A stretch of 11,008 bases of DNA, from positions 1 through 11,008 of the forward strand of contig NQMI01000313.1 in assembly GCA_002270565.1 (NCBI GenBank), read 5' to 3'. The position numbers were made by a program, and so were the translations under genes. A model generated the notes under the pieces. The model was not told the origin of the DNA. It worked only from the letters and a program-made list of their open reading frames with translations, and did no database searches. Source of the DNA: Stenocarpella maydis. Taxonomy: Eukaryota > Ascomycota > Sordariomycetes > Diaporthales > Diaporthaceae. This document shows positions 7,510 to 11,008 of this stretch, piece by piece; within the stretch, counting starts at the first letter, position 1, and every line of letters starts with the position of its first letter.

Positions 7510-7983
7510 TATTATGAGCCAACAGCGATGGCACCCCAGGGACCCGTTCTGATGACCTGAGCCAGCAAAACAGGTGCCACGATACAACCCCACAGGCACT
7601 TGACGGCGGGGTCGGCATCTCTCGCCTTAAACAGGGTTAGGGTCAGGGACCCACTGATAATCAGACTATGAAGACTATGTTTATAGTCCATCTAGTCTGC
7701 TATATTGACTATAGATATAGGCAATATAGTTACTGGAGAGTTGGAACATATAAACACATGGTCATCACTACAGTAGATAGCTTCTTAGTAGAGACTCTTT
7801 AGTCGTCAATCTAAGTATTCAGTCTCACAACTGGATAGCCTCACGGCTTCTAATCATACTCTCTCTTAGTGAACAGTGTCTTCGTATACTGGAACAGTCA
7901 AGTATCACCTCTACGCCTTTCTGCTAACATAAACCCTACAGGTTACCTACTGAACCCCATAAAGGTTTGGTGTGATCATTACA
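7510..7983 (+). repeat. 3' LTR of the gypsy element (474 bp)
   Basis: Gap-free match to 410-883. The opening TG is now TA (G-to-A at 7511), a RIP-type hit on the terminal dinucleotide that integrase recognises. The mismatch at 7567 (A against C at 467) is the only transversion. Confidence 0.95.
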
Positions 7984-7988
7984 TATAG
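7984..7988. repeat. Target-site duplication TATAG, right copy
   Basis: Directly follows the terminal CA of the 3' LTR and matches 405-409. Confidence 0.92.
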
Positions 7989-8255
7989 GGTATTCATTAA
8001 GAGGTAACCCCTAGTACTACAGTGGCAAAGGCTACTAAAGATACTGATATCTATAGAGAGCACATATAATGCCTCCTTTAGAACTAGATACTTAGTCTTA
8101 GCTGGGCTTTTAGGGCTAATTACCTAAAATATAGCAGTACCTCTACCTAAGGTATATACCCTACCCGTACCTATTTATAGGTACCCAAAATTGCCAGTTG
8201 TTACTAAATCAGTAAATGAAGAACAGCTATTGTTGAATGGCCTTTGCCATATGGC
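7989..8255 (-). pseudogene. Copia-like polyprotein remnant, upstream half (protease/pre-integrase)
   Basis: Read downward from 8255 this frame is open for 89 codons apart from one TAA and one TAG, both possible Gln codons. Segments include CSSFTDLVTTGNF, a GRVYTLGRGTAIF strand, KTKYLVLKEALYVL and FSSLCHCSTRGYLL. The pattern G-x-G-T, then Y-L-x-L-K-x-A-L-Y-V, resembles the end of the copia protease and the pre-integrase region. The last codon, ACC at 7991-7989, joins in phase to CTA at 409-407. Gag is not visible upstream; the frame stops at the LTR-like block starting at 8256, which may be a later insertion. Confidence 0.5.
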
Positions 8256-8435
8256 TGTTGGTACATACGTACAGTGGTTGTCAAACTAGTTCTATTATTT
8301 AATAATCTATCTAGGTTCTGAAACGAGGGAGGGGAAGCATACAGTAGGGGCTTAAGGCCTCCATGCGGTACCTAGGTGGCTAACTAAGCCACCTCGTCCC
8401 CATACTAATATGCAATCCTAAGTGCTATTCCAACA
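8256..8435 (-). repeat. Candidate copia LTR (180 bp) with TGTTGG/CCAACA ends
   Basis: The block starts TGTTGG and ends CCAACA, a perfect 6-bp terminal inverted repeat typical of copia LTRs. Just outside its right end the - strand reads AAAAGAAAAGATCCCTAG, a weak polypurine tract, which fits a 3' LTR of an element on the - strand. It is much less AT-rich than its right flank. No second copy lies in the window, and the flanks ATGGC and CTAGG do not match, so it is not a solo LTR with a duplication. Confidence 0.45.
8374..8394. repeat. Hairpin AGGTGGC-TAACTAA-GCCACCT
   Basis: A perfect 7-bp stem with a 7-base loop inside the candidate LTR. It could be an RNA hairpin near the transcript end; the role is unproven. 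Confidence 0.4.
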
Positions 8436-8480
8436 CTAGGGATCTTTTCTTTTATAATTATATATCTTTCTTTCAGCCTC

Positions 8481-8500
8481 TAAGCAGGTTGAACTGCTTA
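8481..8500. repeat. Inverted repeat TAAGCAG-GTTGAA-CTGCTTA
   Basis: A perfect 7-bp dyad with a 6-base centre. A looser dyad, AGGTTG (8543-8548) with CAACCT (8577-8582), lies just downstream and shares the same words. Confidence 0.45.
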
Positions 8501-8802
8501 TATACCTTCCTTCTTAGTGAAATCCCCCTCCTCTCCTCCTATAGGTTGTACTGCTTTTTACTTTATATACTGCTTGCAACCTCTAACCACTTAGCTAATA
8601 TTAGTTATCATCTGATATCTCTTCTACTTCTAACTACCTATACTTCCCTTATTATCCTTACTCTATAGCTCTTCATATATATAGAGGGAGCAAAAGAAGC
8701 ATATCTTTAGTAAGATGTCTCCTTTATGAGTTACTTACTTGCATAACTAACTTGTTGCTAGCCAGGAACGCTAGTGCTATATGCTTCCTCCTTAATATAA
8801 AA

Positions 8803-8851
8803 CCTCTTCCTCTCTCTCTCTCTCTCTCTTTCTTCCCTTCTTCCTTTCTTT
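8803..8851 (+). repeat. TC microsatellite in a polypyrimidine tract
   Basis: An unbroken TC dinucleotide run of about 20 bases, extended on both sides by C/T-only sequence; on the - strand it is a polypurine tract. It may be a simple repeat of no function. Confidence 0.7.
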
Positions 8852-8934
8852 ATTATATAATACCTATACACCCATATATAAACCTTTAGTGTGTATTTAT
8901 ATGATTACTTCTTCTTCTTTAACTCATTTAATAA

Positions 8935-9780
8935 AATTTCCTTACTTATATAATATCTTTTAGCTTACACTCTTCTTCTTGCGGCCCTTATAGCTTGCCT
9001 ATCTCACCTGTTATACCTCCTGTTGGGCCTGCATCTGTTGTGACGGCACCCTCGGTTCCTCTACTAATGGGTAGTGCTTACCTACTGGAGCTGCTCTTTA
9101 GCATCCTGAATTCTATGCCTAGCCTGACTGCTAGCTGCCGCGTTATAACTCTCCTAACTAATAACTTTATAAATCAGACTCTTCTTACCACCCTCTGTAT
9201 TAATGTTTATATAAGCCCTTTCCCCTCCTTTACTATATTTCTAACCTTTATATAAATATAATAGGAGGCTAAGCATATAATTGCTACCCTTCCCTTATAT
9301 GATATTTGCATTCTAGCGGATATCAATATATCTAGAGCTAATGTTATTGCCTATCTCCTTTATTATCCGAGCTACTTCCACGCGATCCTAATCCAGTCAT
9401 ATAGTAAGCGGGTTAGCAAGAAATGCCTAAAGTGCAAGCCTAAGACTTACAAATTCAAGGATTGCATATAAATTCTGGGCTTCCAGGGGGGTACTTATGC
9501 AACCTATGTCTAGCAGTCACTGGCTCAGAAGTATCCCTACCATAAGAAGTACGAGGCTAATGCTGGTCATATAGGGCGTGGAAATCAGTAGGATAGTAGT
9601 TCAGGTGATAATAGCAAGAGGTCCTCCCGGAATCCTATAACTATAGAGGATATCAAGCAGAAGATTAAGGTGGAGGAGGCCAAGCCCATTATTAATCCTC
9701 ACGCCTTCAGCCATATAGTAGAGTAGGTAGTTCTGGGTCATATAGTGATTTTCAGAAGGTTAGTATTCCATATAGTAGAA
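8935..9780 (+). pseudogene. Decayed Cys-rich gene on the + strand, DUF3716-like cluster
   Basis: One frame can be followed from about 8935 to TAA at 9781, interrupted by TAA or TAG at 9253, 9259, 9262, 9469, 9511, 9589 and 9724. The N-terminal part is Pro/Leu-rich (PVIPPVGPASV), then comes RANVIAYLLYYPSYF, then a cluster with Cys at 9424, 9433 and 9463 and Tyr at 9496, 9505 and 9532. The spacing C-X2-C-X9-C-X10-Y-X2-Y-X8-Y suggests six original cysteines, three changed by TG-to-TA. From memory this fits the fungal DUF3716 domain (two CxxC-type halves around a GG). The C-terminus is polar and charged (RSSRNPITIEDIKQ). No start codon is evident. It is antisense to the copia RNase H at the right edge. 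The function is unknown. Confidence 0.5.
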
Positions 9781-9784
9781 TAAA

Positions 9785-10149
9785 GAGTTAAGTCATATAA
9801 TGCACTTTCTATACTATATATTATAAAATTTAAACTCCCCTCTTACTACTTTTTAATCATATGGATTGCAATCTAAGTATTAGTATAGGTTTTTAGTAGC
9901 TTATCTTTATATATCCTAGCTTTATTTATCTTTATTTAAGGCTTATCTTAGTCTTTTTAGACCCTATTTAGCTTCATCTAAGTCCTATCTTGCTATATTC
10001 AGGCCATATTAAGGTCCATCTAAGTCCTATCCTTATCTATTAAGGTCCTATCCTTAGGTATCCAGGTTATATCCAGCTCTATATAGGGCCTATCCTCCTC
10101 TATCTAGATATTATTTAGCTTTATATAAGTTAAAAATCCATTAGTCTAG
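9785..10149 (-). other. AT-rich tail downstream of the right-hand copia pol
   Basis: On the - strand the RNase H frame can be followed down through this stretch, but with many TAA, TAG and some TGA, so coding is doubtful. It contains short recurring words: CATCTAAGTCCTATC at 9975 and 10017, and AAGGTCCTATCC near 10043. These suggest an older, more eroded part of the 11-bp repeat tract that follows. No other gene is seen. Confidence 0.35.
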
Positions 10150-10281
10150 CTTAATTCTATCTTAATTCCAGCTCTATTCCAGCTTAGTTCCATCTCAGTT
10201 CCATCTTAATTCCATCTTAATTCCATCTTAATTCCAGCTCCATTCCAGCTTAATTTCAGCTCCATTCCAGCTTAATTCCAA
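10150..10281 (-). repeat. 11-bp minisatellite, 12 units
   Basis: Twelve successive 11-bp units of consensus CTTAATTCCAK run from 10150 to 10281 without a single indel; variants include CTCCATTCCAG and CTCAGTTCCAT. On the - strand, in the RNase H frame, the array reads as an 11-residue repeat (SWNGAGIKMEL, then RWN-stop-DGTEMEL, then SWNRAGIKIEL), interrupted by TAA codons. It may be a C-terminal extension of the copia polyprotein or a 3' untranslated repeat. Confidence 0.88.
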
Positions 10282-10401
10282 CTTCCATATGGGTCCAGAT
10301 CCTTAACATTTTCTTCCATACAAGCCCCCTATTTTCTACAGCCTATCCTCCATACATTCAGACCCCCTCTCTAATTCCTCCCCCTTTTCATACAGACTAC
10401 C

Positions 10402-11008
10402 TACTTCTTCCCATCTAAGCACTCAACATATGCCTCAACTCTAATCCTCAGGGTGTTTATCATAATCAACCGCTCCAGTGCTCCATTTAGGACTTTCTTT
10501 ATATAAGTATCTACTAGATTATCCTTCCTATTAATTCATTATACTTCTAATATCTCCTTCCTCTTATATGCTTCTCTTAGCAATATAATATCAATCATTA
10601 GCCTCTTCTTATTAATTATACCAAGCTTTACCAAGCATTCATATAGTAATTATAAGTTCATATAAATCACTACTAGTATTCTCAGCACCTCTAAACAGTT
10701 AAAGATTCAGTTAATTATCATACTAAGTACTATGCTGCTATCAAACCCTATTATCATTCTATATAGCTCACTTATTAGTATGCTTCATATAACTCGCTTG
10801 CACTTTATTAAGCTCCAATAGATAATATTTCTATAGATCTTAAAGTTAGTCTCCATATAGTCTTCTTCCATTACTATAGCAATAATAAATCCTAGCTATA
10901 AGCTAAGGTCCTTATTATTAGCAAAGGATCCATCCGTAAAGATATAAAGCTTTATATAGCTTAAATCAAGTAATACAAATTTAATCCCCCTATCAGGGTT
11001 CTCCTTCT
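10402..11008 (-). pseudogene. Copia-type RNase H, 3' end of pol, partial
   Basis: Reading from the right edge on the - strand gives GIKFVLLDL, then FTDGSFANNKDL with catalytic Asp at 10932-10934, then NIIYWSLIKCKRVI, SELYRMIIGFD, LYECLVKLG, KRLMID and LRIRVEAYVE, ending near TAG 10404-10402. The TDGSFANN block, the KCKRV block and the LYECLVKLG block are the signature of the RNase H region of fungal Ty1/copia polyproteins. Five in-frame stops lie inside the domain. Several sites look RIP-altered: the residue after KCKRV is Ile, and Tyr-Met-Asn stands where a catalytic-type Asp is expected. The rest of pol lies beyond the window. Confidence 0.8.

Larger units (their letters stand above)
410..7983 (+). 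mobile_element. Complete, RIP-inactivated Ty3/gypsy chromovirus (7574 bp)
   Basis: The element has paired 474-bp LTRs, a 5-bp target duplication, a polypurine tract next to the 3' LTR, and the domain order gag (CCHC), protease, reverse transcriptase, RNase H, integrase, chromodomain. Integrase after RNase H marks Ty3/gypsy, and the chromodomain at the integrase C-terminus marks the chromovirus branch. An antisense accessory frame lies between pol and the 3' LTR. The element cannot be autonomous: gag and pol carry about 70 in-frame stops and the three catalytic aspartates of the reverse transcriptase are Asn. The lack of frameshifts across pol suggests decay almost entirely by RIP point mutation. 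It inserted into an older copia-like reading frame on the opposite strand. Confidence 0.95.
8436..8934. other. AT-rich, pyrimidine-rich non-coding stretch
   Basis: I see no coding frame here. It holds the word GGTTGWACTGCTT twice (8487-8499, 8544-8556), a further ACTGCTT at 8569-8575, two inverted repeats, several TATATA runs and a TC microsatellite. By position it could be the upstream region of the + strand Cys-rich frame that follows. Confidence 0.4.

Noticed and set aside
8256..8435. Solo LTR
   Set aside because: The flanking five bases, ATGGC and CTAGG, differ, so there is no target duplication. A 3' LTR of a larger - strand element fits better.

Overview
The window is a nest of decayed LTR retrotransposons from what is most likely a filamentous ascomycete (Pezizomycotina). 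The fungal assignment rests on two things. First, heavy C-to-T and G-to-A decay is concentrated at CpA/TpG, the signature of repeat-induced point mutation (RIP). Second, several remnants resemble fungal element families. I see no intact host gene, no tRNA or rRNA gene, and nothing that looks expressed.

Layout. (1) Positions 410-7983 hold a complete but dead Ty3/gypsy element of the chromovirus type on the + strand. It has two co-linear 474-bp LTRs (410-883, 7510-7983), a 5-bp target duplication TATAG (405-409, 7984-7988), gag with a CCHC knuckle, protease, reverse transcriptase, RNase H, integrase with D,D(35)E, a chromodomain, a proline/glutamine-rich tail containing a 16-bp tandem array, an antisense accessory reading frame (6739/6820-7311, - strand), and a polypurine tract next to the 3' LTR. 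The + frames carry roughly 70 stop codons, nearly all explicable as Gln, Arg or Trp codons hit by RIP, yet the pol frame shows no indel over about 4.1 kb.

(2) The gypsy element sits inside an older reading frame on the - strand (8255 down to 7989, then 409 down to 1). That frame resumes exactly in phase when the element and one TATAG copy are removed. It looks like the protease/pre-integrase part of a Ty1/copia polyprotein and runs off the left edge.

(3) The right third (8256-11008) looks like the 3' end of a second copia element on the - strand: RNase H (11008 to about 10402), a long decayed tail with an 11-bp minisatellite (10150-10281), a decayed six-cysteine reading frame on the opposite (+) strand (about 8935-9780), and an LTR-like block with TGTTGG/CCAACA ends (8256-8435).

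The most interesting pattern is that both the gypsy and the second copia element carry, between pol and the 3' LTR, an antisense gene for a small protein with a CX2C-Xn-C-Xm-CX2C-Xn-C cysteine cluster. All six cysteines survive in the gypsy copy; three are now tyrosine in the copia copy. Other notable features are a fourfold C-x-x-Y-x3-K motif in the gag-pol linker, a duplicated near-palindrome in pol, and a 16-bp array held in exact register.
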